Positions 15,424-24,375 of a stretch of 64,000 nt of DNA are shown one piece after another. The translations under genes were made by a program, and so were the position numbers. Position 1 is the stretch's first letter; each line of letters opens with the position of its first letter. A model generated the notes under the pieces. The model made no database searches. It was given only the letters and a program-made list of their open reading frames with translations, and was not told the DNA's origin. This stretch comes from Burkholderia sp. S171 (GTDB lineage Bacteria > Pseudomonadota > Gammaproteobacteria > Burkholderiales > Burkholderiaceae), in assembly GCF_009766085.1 (NCBI RefSeq), contig NZ_LMUF01000030.1, positions 311,632-375,631 of the forward strand, read 5' to 3'.

Positions 15424-16029
15424 TTACGCACGCGGTTCCGCGAATTCCCGAACCGGCTCCGGTGGCTTGACCGGATCGAAATCGGCCCAGCGTCCGTTTC
15501 GCCATTGACCCGTTGCACGCTCGACTTCCATGCCGCCCGCATCGCGAAGAATGGCTGCTGCCTGCGCCTGCAATTCCGGGCCAACATGAACCGCGACTAC
15601 AACGCCGGAATGCCTCGCGTCGAGGGCGTTAGCCGAGCCATGATTTTCGGTGGTGGTCGCATCGGCGGCCGGGCGCTTGCCGGACCGCGCATGGCTCATT
15701 GCGCCCGCTAGCGATCCGACATACGCGCCTGCCCCGGCTGCGAGCACGGCGGCCAGCCAAGGCGTTTTGAACAATACGAAAACACCTGCACCCACAATTG
15801 CGCCGAGCACCGCGCCAATCGTGGCACCTTTGCCCGCTCCCTTGCCTGCGTCCTTCGCACCGGCATCGGCGTAGTGGTCTCCGCCTGTTTCAAGGCGCGC
15901 ATGCTGGCCGCTCGGGGCGACGTAAAAGAGCGTGACATCTTCTTCGAGAAATCCACCTGCAAAAAGACGCTGCGCTGCGACTTCGGCTTTGGGAAAGGTT
16001 TGAAACCGTCCTGCAATGATCAGGGACAT
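15424..16029 (-). CDS. Glycine-zipper membrane protein of stress-protein type
   Basis: 201 aa from the ATG at 16029 (GGAGGTC upstream). An N-terminal soluble alpha/beta part (MSLIIAGRFQTFPKAEVAAQ...EDVTLFYVAPSGQHA) resembles the general-stress YflT-like fold. It is followed by a Gly-rich double membrane segment (GKGATIGAVLGAIVGAGVFVLF...AAVLAAGAGAYVGSLAGA) and another alpha/beta stretch (GVVVAVHVGPELQAQAAAIL). Last gene of the probable 17740-15424 operon. Exact function unknown. Confidence 0.75.
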   Translation of the reverse strand: MSLIIAGRFQTFPKAEVAAQRLFAGGFLEEDVTLFYVAPSGQHARLETGGDHYADAGAKDAGKGAGKGATIGAVLGAIVGAGVFVLFKTPWLAAVLAAGAGAYVGSLAGAMSHARSGKRPAADATTTENHGSANALDARHSGVVVAVHVGPELQAQAAAILRDAGGMEVERATGQWRNGRWADFDPVKPPEPVREFAEPRA

Positions 16030-16097
16030 GAGGACCTCCGGGAAGCGATTGTTTCGATGAACCGCGTCAATGAACCGATGACGGACGAAGCGCGTGG

Positions 16098-16454
16098 TCA
16101 ATCCGGTTCCATGCCCGCCACGCGGAACAGTCCGCTACGTAATACGACGCTCTCTCCGCCATTGCTGTCAAGCGCTTCGGCGCAGACCGAGCGGATTCGC
16201 GCGCAGCCTCGTTCGAACGCCTGGAGCAAATCGTCCTCCCGCGCCGACGCAGCGCCGAAATGATCCTCGAGTGCTTCGGCGGAAATGGAACACACCACCG
16301 CTTGGCCGTCGATCAGCGCGACGAAATGAACGGCGAGATCGTCGCCGTCATAGGTGGGCGCCGCGTCGGAAAACTGGATGTGCATGGTCGAGTCCTCATA
16401 GGCTGGCCGAGGTTGCGGAACGATAGAGGCGAGCGAAGCGGAAGCGGTCGTCAT
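16098..16454 (-). CDS. DUF1488 family protein
   Basis: 118 aa from the ATG that overlaps the upstream stop (ATGA) and is preceded by GAAGGGAG inside the upstream gene. An alternative start at 16385 would begin directly at the DUF1488 domain (MHIQFSDAAPTYDGDDLAVHF...SAEALEDHFGA). DUF1488 proteins are small and uncharacterised. The coupling to the DUF4142 gene makes the longer form plausible, but its first 23 residues are low-complexity. Confidence 0.85.
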   Translation of the reverse strand: MTTASASLASIVPQPRPAYEDSTMHIQFSDAAPTYDGDDLAVHFVALIDGQAVVCSISAEALEDHFGAASAREDDLLQAFERGCARIRSVCAEALDSNGGESVVLRSGLFRVAGMEPD

Positions 16455-17134
16455 GATGTCACTCCCTTCAGCTTGGCGAGCTGCTGCGCCATTGCATAGT
16501 GATGCTTGATAATAGGAAGCGCCTTGGCGGCAACATTTTTGAGTGGCGCATTATTGCCGTCCTTGCTCTCGGTGCTGAATACCGCCACTGCTTTCCGATG
16601 GCCGCCCACCGCCACCTGTACGATGTAAGCCTTGTCGAAGTCTTTGCCATGCAACGACTCCAGGCTTCCCGTCACCGATGCATCCGCGCTCGCCGCCGCC
16701 GTGATGCCTTGCCGCTTTGCAACAACATCGAGGTTGCGCGCAAGACGGGTGTGATCCGCGATCATCCGTTGCGCAAAGCTCTTGACGTCCGCATCCGACG
16801 AATTCGTCAACGCCAGCTTGCTGGCCGCAATTTCGGTTGCGCCCGCAGTGCCGGCGTCCTGCACGAACTGTTGATCGGCCGGCGATAATTTGGCCGGGGA
16901 AGGCGAGGAGGCCGCCATGGGCGCAGGCGTCGCCGCTCCGTCCGACCCGGGACGTGCCGGCGCCACGGCATTGTTGTTTTGCGCGCTTGCATTCATCGAC
17001 GCAAAACTTGCACCGAGCGTGAGCGCTGCGAGCGCTGCGAACACACCAACGCTGCGCCGCGACATTGGGAGCGCTATCCCAAGACCCAAAGCGTGCAAAC
17101 CTTGGCGACTATCCGTCAGCATCGATTTTGTCAT
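16451..17134 (-). CDS. DUF4142 periplasmic protein
   Basis: 227 aa from the ATG at 17134 (GGAGAA upstream). A long N-terminal region with signal segment (SVGVFAALAALTLGASFASMNASAQ), an Ala/Pro/Ser linker, then the DUF4142 ferritin-like four-helix domain (FVQDAGTAGATEIAASKLAL...KSFAQRMIADHTRLARNL...). The function is unknown. An earlier ATG lies within a duplicated 13-bp element (ATTGTCTATGGAG, two copies at about 17145-17176) that also supplies the ribosome binding site. Confidence 0.87.
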   Translation of the reverse strand: MTKSMLTDSRQGLHALGLGIALPMSRRSVGVFAALAALTLGASFASMNASAQNNNAVAPARPGSDGAATPAPMAASSPSPAKLSPADQQFVQDAGTAGATEIAASKLALTNSSDADVKSFAQRMIADHTRLARNLDVVAKRQGITAAASADASVTGSLESLHGKDFDKAYIVQVAVGGHRKAVAVFSTESKDGNNAPLKNVAAKALPIIKHHYAMAQQLAKLKGVTS

Positions 17135-17185
17135 TCGGTTCTCCATAGACAATCGGGACTCCATAGACAATAGGGAATCCTCCGC

Positions 17186-17740
17186 TCAAGCGGCTTTCTT
17201 CCGCTCGCTGAGCGCTTCGATAATGACTTTGTTGAACGCGGGAAGATCGTCTGGCTTGCGACTCGTGATGAGATTGCGATCGCGATGCACTTCCTCATCG
17301 ACCCATGTGCCGCCGGCATTGCGGATATTGTCCTGCAGCGTCGGCCAGCTCGTCAGCGTCCGGCCCGAGACAATGCCCGCGGAGATCGGCAGCCAGCCGC
17401 CATGGCAGATCACGGCGATGGGTTTGCCGTCCTTATCGAATTGCTTCACGATGCTTTGCGCCTTCGCATCCACGCGGATTGCGTCGCCGTTGACCACGCC
17501 TCCCGGCAACACGACTGCGTCGTAATCGGATGCACGCGTCTGGTCGAAGGTGGCGTCGACCTTGACCTTGTCGCCCTTGTCGGTGTGCACGAAGCCCTGG
17601 ATCTGTCCCGGCTTTTGCGAGATCACATGCACTTGGGCGCCGGCAGCTTTCAGCGCCTTTTGCGGTTCGACCAGTTCGGCTTGCTCGAAGCCATCGACAG
17701 CGAGAATTGCGACCTTGTAACCGTTGAGAGAATCAGCCAT
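17186..17740 (-). CDS. DJ-1/PfpI family protein (YhbO-like)
   Basis: 184 aa with AAGGAG before the ATG. The fold's catalytic set is visible: E19 in DGFEQAEL, the nucleophile elbow with C112-H113 in AVICHGGWLP, and the late HRDRNLITSRKPDDLPAF. Known family members act as chaperones, proteases or protein deglycases in stress; E. coli YhbO is RpoS-dependent. It heads an operon with DUF4142, DUF1488 and glycine-zipper genes and has a strong sigma-54 site 66 bp upstream. Confidence 0.93.
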   Translation of the reverse strand: MADSLNGYKVAILAVDGFEQAELVEPQKALKAAGAQVHVISQKPGQIQGFVHTDKGDKVKVDATFDQTRASDYDAVVLPGGVVNGDAIRVDAKAQSIVKQFDKDGKPIAVICHGGWLPISAGIVSGRTLTSWPTLQDNIRNAGGTWVDEEVHRDRNLITSRKPDDLPAFNKVIIEALSERKKAA

Positions 17741-17805
17741 GAAATACGCTCCTTAGTGCATTGAACCAACCGGCTCCGGTGTACGGAGCCACGCTCGTTC
17801 AATTC

Positions 17806-17821
17806 AGCAAAGGGTGTGCCT
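17806..17821 (-). promoter_or_regulatory. Sigma-54 promoter of the pfpI-DUF4142-DUF1488 operon
   Basis: Minus-strand AGGCACACCCTTTGCT differs from consensus only at T1 and G7, with exact spacing. Predicted start about 17794, 54 nt before the ATG. Confidence 0.72.
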
Positions 17822-17868
17822 ACAAGACTGTAATGCGGGGCTATATGACGGGAATAGAGAGGCCGGTG

Positions 17869-19236
17869 TCAGGCGGTCGCGGGCGTCTTGCCGCGCGAAA
17901 TGCGCAGCAGGCTGACCATGGCCGCTGCGGCTGCAAAACCTGCCGCGACAACCAGCGTAATGGTCGTGCCGTGCTGCGGTGCAATGCCGAAGATCAGCGC
18001 GACCAGTGCCGCGCCGAGCGTTTGCCCTGAGAGTCGCGCGGTGCCAAGCATGCCGCTTGCCCCGCCGCTTCTATGACGCGGCGCCGACGACAGCATCTGG
18101 CGATTGTTAGGCGACTGGAACAAACCGAAGCCCAGGCCGCACACCGCCATGCGCCACGCGATGTCGACGGGCGCGGGATGCGCGCCGGTGGTCGCGAGTA
18201 GCAGCAAGCCGAGCGTCATGATGGCCAGCCCGATGCCGCCGAGTACACCCGCTGAATATCGATCGGACAGCATGCCGGCCAGTGGCGCGATGAATACGAT
18301 CACCAGCGGCCACGGCGTCATCAGAAAGCCTGTCAGGACCTGGCTCATGCCAAAGGTGTTCTGCAGCAGGAACGGCAGCGAGACGAAGGTCAGCATCTGC
18401 GCGGTGAACGAACAGAAGGACGTGATGATGGACAGTGCGAACACCGGGATTCGCAGCAGATCGATAGGCAAGAGCGGCGCGGTTTGCGTCAGTTGCCGCC
18501 GCACGAAAAAGTATCCGATCAAACCGGCCACGAGAAACTCCGCGAGCACGTACGAACGATGTTCTCCGTGGCCGAGCCCATCGACCGCGGTGATCGCAAG
18601 GCCGAACACCGCCGCGTTCATCAACGCGCTGAGATAGTCGTAGGGTTGCCGGTGTCCCCGCGTGCGCGGTAACGCTTTCCAGCCGGCCGTGTAGGCAGCA
18701 ATGCCGATGGGCACGTTGATCGCGAAGAGCCACGGCCACGGTGCAATCGCGAGAACGCCGGACGCCACCGTGGGCCCTATGACCGACGAGATCGCCACCA
18801 CGGAGGCGTTGATGCTGACGCCGCGGCCCAGATGCTCCGTGGGATAGATCATGCGCACCAGGGCTGTGTTGACGCTCATGATGCCCGCCGCGCCGAATCC
18901 TTGAATTACCCGTGCAACGGCAAGCGAGGTCAGCGACCCGGACAGCGCGCAGCCGAACGACGCAATGGTGAACAGCGCGAGTCCCGACATGTAGACCCGC
19001 CGGTAACCAATCCGGTCGCCGAGCGAGGCGAGCGGCAGCAGCGAGACCGTGATGGCGAGCTGATACGCGTTGACGACCCAGATCGAGTCGGCGGGACTGG
19101 CGTTCAGGTTGCGGGCGATGGTGGGAAGCGCGACGTTGGCGATGGCGCCGTCGAGCACGGCGAGCGTAATGCCGAGGGCTACGACCAGGATGGCCCAATA
19201 GCGCTGGGGAAGGGGAAGGCCTTGGTCTGCGTCCAT
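17869..19236 (-). CDS. MFS drug transporter, DHA2 type
   Basis: 455 aa with 12 to 14 hydrophobic helices. The DHA2 signature is visible: helix 1 LAVLDGAIANVALPTIA (motif D1), GDRIGYRRVYMSG after helix 2 (motif A), RVIQGFGAAGIMSVNTALV (motif B) and GPTVASGVLAIAPWPWLFAINVPIG (motif C). Known role: proton-driven export of quaternary ammonium compounds or other drugs (SmvA/EmrB-like). The substrate cannot be told from sequence. It lies upstream of pfpI on the same strand, but the sigma-54 promoter separates them. Confidence 0.92.
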   Translation of the reverse strand: MDADQGLPLPQRYWAILVVALGITLAVLDGAIANVALPTIARNLNASPADSIWVVNAYQLAITVSLLPLASLGDRIGYRRVYMSGLALFTIASFGCALSGSLTSLAVARVIQGFGAAGIMSVNTALVRMIYPTEHLGRGVSINASVVAISSVIGPTVASGVLAIAPWPWLFAINVPIGIAAYTAGWKALPRTRGHRQPYDYLSALMNAAVFGLAITAVDGLGHGEHRSYVLAEFLVAGLIGYFFVRRQLTQTAPLLPIDLLRIPVFALSIITSFCSFTAQMLTFVSLPFLLQNTFGMSQVLTGFLMTPWPLVIVFIAPLAGMLSDRYSAGVLGGIGLAIMTLGLLLLATTGAHPAPVDIAWRMAVCGLGFGLFQSPNNRQMLSSAPRHRSGGASGMLGTARLSGQTLGAALVALIFGIAPQHGTTITLVVAAGFAAAAAMVSLLRISRGKTPATA

Positions 19237-19383
19237 CGATAGGGAAGAAAAGGGGAGCGCCGAAGTGTAAGGCTCGCGCCTTTCAGACGGTTTACTTCCT
19301 TCAAAACGGGTTCAGGACGCGTTCAAAACGCACAGGGCCGCGCGACGCCGTGCGAGCGTGTGTGCGCGACCCCGATCCGGCGC

Positions 19384-19887
19384 TTATTTCAACTGATACA
19401 GCCCCGTATACGTAGCCGAATCGATTTCGTTGAGATGCGTCATGAAACGCGCGACCGCGTTGGTCGCCGAGACATCGAGCGGCAAGTGATCCGCTTTCAG
19501 CGCGTGAATCCGGAAAATGTACCGGTGCGGTTTGTCGCCGCGAGGGGGCGCTGTGCCGCCGAAACCGACCGTGCCATAGTCGTTGCGCATTTGCAGCGCA
19601 CCGGCGGGCAGCAGGCTGCCGTCGGCCTTGCCGGCGTTCTGCGGCAGCGAGCGGGTGTCCACCGGAATATTCACCACGATCCAGTGCCAGAAGCCGCTGC
19701 CGGTGGGCGCGTCGGGGTCGTAGACGGTGAGCGCGAGGCTCTTGGCTTCGGGCGGCACGCCGTCCCATTGCAGCGCGGGCGAGAGGTTTTCGCCGTCTAC
19801 GCCGAATGCTTGCTGATCGAACTCATGATTCTTCGAAAGATATCCGTTGGCCGCGAATTCATCGGACCAAATGCGAAAGTCAGCCAT
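19384..19887 (-). CDS. YbhB/YbcL family (PEBP-like) protein
   Basis: 167 aa. The phosphatidylethanolamine-binding protein fold is shown by YDPDAPTGSGFWHWIVVNIP, NDYGTVGFGGTAPPRGDKPHRY and the HxY-type pocket residues. Bacterial members are cytoplasmic or periplasmic proteins of unclear function, sometimes described as Raf kinase inhibitor-like. No signal peptide here. Divergent from the diguanylate cyclase at 20180. Confidence 0.93.
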   Translation of the reverse strand: MADFRIWSDEFAANGYLSKNHEFDQQAFGVDGENLSPALQWDGVPPEAKSLALTVYDPDAPTGSGFWHWIVVNIPVDTRSLPQNAGKADGSLLPAGALQMRNDYGTVGFGGTAPPRGDKPHRYIFRIHALKADHLPLDVSATNAVARFMTHLNEIDSATYTGLYQLK

Positions 19888-20179
19888 GGCAACGTGTCTC
19901 CTTTGCTAGGTTTTAAGCGGTTTGATATCCCGGCGCCTGGCCGGCTTTCAATCATTCGCCCGGGCGTAAATAGACTGCAAGACGGCCGCAAAACGGCCAC
20001 TTTACGTGCGGCCACCAGCGCCTGCGCGCAGCAAACATGCCTGAAGTCCTCCATTGTTGCTCACGGCCGCAGTGAGCGCGTTCCCCCTGATTATTTCCTT
20101 CCAGCTTTCTTCCGCCACGTCTGCGCATAAAATGGCGGAACTGAACCATATCAAGCTAGATCATCGGAAAAGGATGGAC

Positions 20180-21670
20180 ATGCCGAACAACCAGGGGCGC
20201 GTTTTGCAGAGCATGGCGGCGGCATCGACGACTGCGTCAAACGCGCCGGCGGACGATGCCGATATGTTCGACCTCGCGCCCGTTTCGCTTTGGCTCGAGG
20301 ATTTCAGCGCCGTGCGCGAGGTGTTCGAAGGCTGGCGCGCACAGGGCGTGGTCGACCTGCGCGCTTTCCTGCTTGAAGACTTGACGCGGATTGCCGAGTG
20401 CTCGTCGCGCATCCGGCTGATCAAGGTCAACCGGCGCACGCTCACGCTGTTCGGCGCGAAGGATATCGACCATCTGGTACGTAATCTGGGCGCTGTTTTC
20501 CGCGACGACATGCTGCTCACCCACGTAGATGAACTCGAACAACTCTGGTCCGGAAAACCGGCGTTTGTGAGCAAGACGGTGAACTACGCGCTCGACGGCA
20601 AGCGGCTCGACGTATTGCTGAAAGCGGTGATCCTGCCCGGCCACGAAGCAACCTGGGACCGCGTGCTGGTGACCGTGGAAGACATTACGGAACTGGAAGA
20701 TGTGCGCCGCAAGGCCGCGCTGAGCGAACTGTATGCGCGCGGCCTGTTCGAGCATTCGCCGGTTTCGCTGTGGGTTGAAGACTTCAGTTCCGTGAAGGCG
20801 CTGCTGGACGATATACGGGAACGCGGGATTGTCGACTTCCGGACATTCACGAATGTTCATCCGGAATTTGTCGAGCGCTGCATGCAGGAAATTCACGTGC
20901 TCGATGTCAATCAGCACACGCTGACCATGTTCGGCGCACCGGACAAAGGCGCGTTGCTCTCACGTCTGGGCGACGTTTTTCGCGACGAGATGGTGGGACA
21001 TTTCCAGGAACAACTTATCGATCTATGGGAGAACCGCCTGTTCCACCAGCGCGAGGTCGTCAACTATTCGCTGGAAGGGCAGCAGTTGCATGTGCATCTG
21101 CAATTCTCGGTATTTCCCGGCCACGAAGCCGATTGGGATCTCGTCCTCGTCGCGCTCACCGACATCACCGCGCGCAAGAAAGCGGAGGCGTACCTGGAGT
21201 TTCTCGGCAAGCACGACGCGCTGACGAAACTCAAGAACCGCTCGTTTTACATCGATGAAATGAACCGGCTGGAGCGCAAAGGCCCGTTCCCGGTGACCGC
21301 CGTGGCCGTAGACCTGAACGGTCTCAAGACCGTCAACGATCAACTCGGCCACGCCGCCGGCGACGCGCTATTGCGGCGCGCCGGCGAAGTCCTCGGCAAG
21401 GCGGTCGAAAAGCCGAGCCATGCTGCGCGCATTGGCGGCGACGAGTTCGTGCTGCTCCTGCCCGGCGTGGACGAACGCGGTGGCGCCGCGGTAATCGACA
21501 GCATCCGGCAACTGCTCGAGGTCAACAACCAGTTCTATTCGGGCATGCCCTTGAGCTTTGCGATGGGCGCAGCCACCGCGCAGGACGGCGAGCGGCTGGA
21601 AATCATGCTCCAACGTGCCGACGCCGCCATGTACGCCGAAAAGCGTGCTCACTACGGCGCGCCTGGCTAA
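20180..21670 (+). CDS. Diguanylate cyclase with two duplicated PAS-like sensor domains
   Basis: About 496 aa from the ATG preceded by AAAAGGATGG; earlier ATGs at 20132 and 20174 are possible. Two tandem sensor repeats of about 145 residues share APVSLWLEDFSAV / SPVSLWVEDFSSV, VNRRTLTLFGA / VNQHTLTMFGA and VFRDDM / VFRDEM. A GGDEF domain follows with an intact RIGGDEF active site (coded near 21433). No RxxD inhibitory site precedes it (the residues there are KPSH), so product inhibition is probably absent. No membrane segment: a soluble cytoplasmic enzyme making c-di-GMP from GTP in response to an unknown ligand. Confidence 0.93.
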   Translation: MPNNQGRVLQSMAAASTTASNAPADDADMFDLAPVSLWLEDFSAVREVFEGWRAQGVVDLRAFLLEDLTRIAECSSRIRLIKVNRRTLTLFGAKDIDHLVRNLGAVFRDDMLLTHVDELEQLWSGKPAFVSKTVNYALDGKRLDVLLKAVILPGHEATWDRVLVTVEDITELEDVRRKAALSELYARGLFEHSPVSLWVEDFSSVKALLDDIRERGIVDFRTFTNVHPEFVERCMQEIHVLDVNQHTLTMFGAPDKGALLSRLGDVFRDEMVGHFQEQLIDLWENRLFHQREVVNYSLEGQQLHVHLQFSVFPGHEADWDLVLVALTDITARKKAEAYLEFLGKHDALTKLKNRSFYIDEMNRLERKGPFPVTAVAVDLNGLKTVNDQLGHAAGDALLRRAGEVLGKAVEKPSHAARIGGDEFVLLLPGVDERGGAAVIDSIRQLLEVNNQFYSGMPLSFAMGAATAQDGERLEIMLQRADAAMYAEKRAHYGAPG

Positions 21671-21699
21671 GCGCGGCTTATTTTCGGGTCACGTTCGGG

Positions 21700-22182
21700 T
21701 TACTTCGTCACTTCGTCGATCCCCTGGGTCAGCGCCGGACACGCTTCGCCGATCTCTTTTGCGTACTCGGTGGGGTTGTTGGTTTTCATCGCCGCGAAGC
21801 GATCGACCGTGGATTGCGCTTCCTTGTAGCCGAGATTCCACTCGCCCTCGAAATCGGGCGCGGCGGGAAAACTCTTGCGCGTCATGGCCTTGAACCGGTC
21901 GATCTTCACGCGATCGATGTGGCAAATATCGGCGGCTCCCCGTGCAATGTTGGCGCTCGTGCGCACGCCTTCGGCCGCGAGACTTTGCGGTGACGGCGGT
22001 TGCACCGCGGGATGGCCCGGCGGCAGTGCCTGAGCGGGAAACGGCTGTTGGGTGGGCGCGTTTTGTGCGTTAGCGTTTAATGACACGGCACACGCGCCAC
22101 CCATTACGCATGCAATAAGGGTCGGCTTGACCATCGAATGGATGGCCGATACAACGCGGGCCAGAGCTTGCTTGTGAATCAT
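21700..22182 (-). CDS. Exported hypothetical protein
   Basis: 160 aa from the ATG with AAGGA upstream; a second possible start is residue 17 of this form. A signal sequence (MVKPTLIACVMGGACAVSLNANAQ), a Pro/Gln-rich linker, and a C-terminal helical domain with two conserved-looking Cys (ADICHIDRVKIDRFKA, IGEACPALTQG). Probably periplasmic. No family recognised. Confidence 0.72.
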   Translation of the reverse strand: MIHKQALARVVSAIHSMVKPTLIACVMGGACAVSLNANAQNAPTQQPFPAQALPPGHPAVQPPSPQSLAAEGVRTSANIARGAADICHIDRVKIDRFKAMTRKSFPAAPDFEGEWNLGYKEAQSTVDRFAAMKTNNPTEYAKEIGEACPALTQGIDEVTK

Positions 22183-22330
22183 TCGGTTCCTTGTGGGGCG
22201 CGCTGCAGGGGTCTGCAAAATCCTGCGGAAGTATAGCGAAAACGGGACGAAACCCCTTGAAACAAGGGTTTTTGTGAAGAATTCGCATGCTAAAATATTT
22301 GTTAACCTAAGGCGCTCTGCACATTAAACG

Positions 22331-23008
22331 ATGAAAAAGGCAAGCAAAGTTGCAGCGCCGGTTCGGTCGGGCAAGCCCCCCGACAAACGAAAATACGACC
22401 CTGAACAAACCAAGCGAAACATTATCGACATCGCCACCGAGGAGTTCGCGGCGATGGGTCTCACTGGTGCACGGGTCGACGCCATCGCGGAGCGCACCAA
22501 TACAACGAAACGCATGTTGTATTACTACTTCGGCAGCAAGGAAGGGTTGTACGAAGCGGTCATTGAAGAGGCGTACGGCAAGATCCGCGCGCTTGAACAG
22601 TCTCTACAACTCGATACCATGGACCCGCGCGAGGGCTTGCGCGACCTGGTGGAATTCACGTTCGATTTCCACGACAAACACCGCGATTTCGTCCGCCTCG
22701 TGACCATCGAGAACATTCATGGCGCGAAGTACATCGGCCAGTTGAAGACGTTCAGGGCGCGCAACGCGAGCGCGGTGAAAACGATCGCAGACCTGATCGC
22801 TCGCGGCGTTGCGGCGCGGCATTTTCGTGGCGATGTCGATCCACTCGACCTGCATCTGCTTATCAGTTCGCTGTGTTTTCATCGCGTCGCGAACCGGCAT
22901 ACGTTCACCGTCGCTTTCGGGCGCGATCCATCCGGGACGAGGTCGCGGGATCGGCATCGCGAGATGGTTGTCGACGCCGTCATGCGGTTCATGCGGCGCT
23001 CAAACTGA
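22331..23008 (+). CDS. TetR family transcriptional regulator
   Basis: 225 aa. A basic N-terminal arm of about 22 residues, then the TetR HTH (EQTKRNIIDIATEEFAAMG...GARVDAIAERTNTTKRMLYYYFGSKEGLYEAVIE), then a helical ligand domain (EFTFDFHDKHRDFVRLVTIENIHGAKYI). Family members are ligand-released repressors. The upstream sequence contains a GTTAAC-centred palindromic stretch near 22301 that could be its operator. Its target is not obvious from neighbours. Confidence 0.92.
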   Translation: MKKASKVAAPVRSGKPPDKRKYDPEQTKRNIIDIATEEFAAMGLTGARVDAIAERTNTTKRMLYYYFGSKEGLYEAVIEEAYGKIRALEQSLQLDTMDPREGLRDLVEFTFDFHDKHRDFVRLVTIENIHGAKYIGQLKTFRARNASAVKTIADLIARGVAARHFRGDVDPLDLHLLISSLCFHRVANRHTFTVAFGRDPSGTRSRDRHREMVVDAVMRFMRRSN

Positions 23009-23127
23009 GCGCGGTTGCACTACGCCGAGAAGCAAGCCGAGAGTGGATTAAGTCCACTGCCCACGCCCCGATCCCTGACGCCTGACCTATGCTTGAATCA
23101 TGGCAGTCGACCGGAATGGAGGACGTC

Positions 23128-23295
23128 ATGGAGGGTTTAGCGAATATCCTCGTTGGTCTCGCGGCACTGGCCGCGCTCGCGATTGCGGTGCTCGCGCACG
23201 ACTGGCGTGACGAATTCCGCGAGCGTATGCTGCGTCGCCGCAGCCATGCAAATTATGGCACCTTGCGCGACTGGTGGCTTCGGCACAGGCACTGA
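23128..23295 (+). CDS. Small single-pass membrane protein
   Basis: 55 aa with GGAGGACGTC before the ATG. Residues 1-22 (MEGLANILVGLAALAALAIA) form one membrane helix; the tail is basic with several Arg and Trp. No family recognised. Confidence 0.6.
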   Translation: MEGLANILVGLAALAALAIAVLAHDWRDEFRERMLRRRSHANYGTLRDWWLRHRH

Positions 23296-23323
23296 GCGCC
23301 TGCGCGAGCTGCGCGTGACGTTC

Positions 23324-23713
23324 CTACGAGCGGTCTTTCCCGAACGGATGAGCCGGTTTCCATTGCGGGACCATGCGCGGCATGGGTGCAATGGACGTCG
23401 CTGGGTCGGGAGTGAGTTCGGGCGCGGTATCGAGTGGCCGGTGGCCGGCTTCGTGCGCATCGATCTGCAGATACAGCCGATGAACCGTCTGGATCTGCGT
23501 GTGGGAAAGATGCGAATTTCGCGCGACAAGCGCAAGCCGCTCGCGCCAGTAAGTAGGCGGCATGATGGGGCACAACGCGTCGTCGATCAATGAACGCCGC
23601 AGCACCAGTTCGAGGTGCGTCAACTCCTGGTCTGCGAATAGCGCAGAGGGCGCGCCTTGCAGTTTCATGTCGATGGTTGAGTCCATCAATGCGTAACGGC
23701 AGCGCGGAAACAA
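23324..23713 (-). CDS. Hypothetical protein
   Basis: Up to 129 aa; a start at 23686 (MDSTIDMKLQG) is also possible and neither has a good ribosome binding site. The middle is helical (DQELTHLELVLRRSLIDDALCPIMPP...LSHTQIQTVHRLYLQIDAHEAG), the tail Pro-rich. No domain recognised. Confidence 0.5.
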   Translation of the reverse strand: MFPRCRYALMDSTIDMKLQGAPSALFADQELTHLELVLRRSLIDDALCPIMPPTYWRERLALVARNSHLSHTQIQTVHRLYLQIDAHEAGHRPLDTAPELTPDPATSIAPMPRMVPQWKPAHPFGKDRS

Positions 23714-23756
23714 ACTTTAGCGAACGCCCGGTCGGGACAAACCCTTAACAGGCGGC

Positions 23757-24155
23757 CTATTGAACGGGTCGCGCCACCGCCCGGTCCAGATCGGCGCGCG
23801 CCCGGTTCACCTTGCGCTCCCAAGCCGCTATGTTCAGCTGATCCGTGCCCTTTTTCCGGGCGCGGGCCAACTCCGCTTCCCAGTCACGCAACCGGTTCCT
23901 GGCCTCGGCCACGGCACTGTCGTGCCGTCTCAACGCGTCTGCACGTTTTTGCGCAATCGCGTCGGGCGTGCATTCGGCGTTGGTCTTGTTGAGTTCGGCT
24001 TGCAGGGCGTCGAGTTGCGCTGAGTTGTCCTGGTTCAGCGCCGTAGCCATCTGCCTTTCGAGAGTCTGGCGATGGGCATCGCAGGCATCGGTTTCCTGCG
24101 AGGCGTGAGCGGTCGACAAACACAGGCTTAAGGCGACGACGGCAAGCAATTTCAT
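23757..24155 (-). CDS. DUF1090 family periplasmic protein
   Basis: 132 aa from the ATG at 24155. A signal peptide (MKLLAVVALSLCLSTAHA) precedes a long, highly charged helical region with one Cys pair (ETDACDAHRQTLERQM, TNAECTPD), typical of DUF1090 (YqjC-like). In E. coli, yqjC sits with the DUF883 gene yqjD. Function unknown. Upstream is a short direct repeat TTGGGCAGGG, two copies near 24180-24200. Confidence 0.85.
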   Translation of the reverse strand: MKLLAVVALSLCLSTAHASQETDACDAHRQTLERQMATALNQDNSAQLDALQAELNKTNAECTPDAIAQKRADALRRHDSAVAEARNRLRDWEAELARARKKGTDQLNIAAWERKVNRARADLDRAVARPVQ

Positions 24156-24375
24156 AGCGGAATCCGTGGCTGACGAGATTGGGCAGGGTTGGGCAGGGGA
24201 CAAACGGTATTTAACCTGTACAAGGTGTCCGCTTATTCGGCTGGACGGTTTATTGAATAACGATCGTGCATCCCTTCGTCCCGGCCAAGGTCGGCGTATT
24301 TTAACGAGTTTATGGGGACCGAAGGGGCCAATACGACGGCCATGCGTCCGGTCACTCACGCTAAGTCGCATCATG

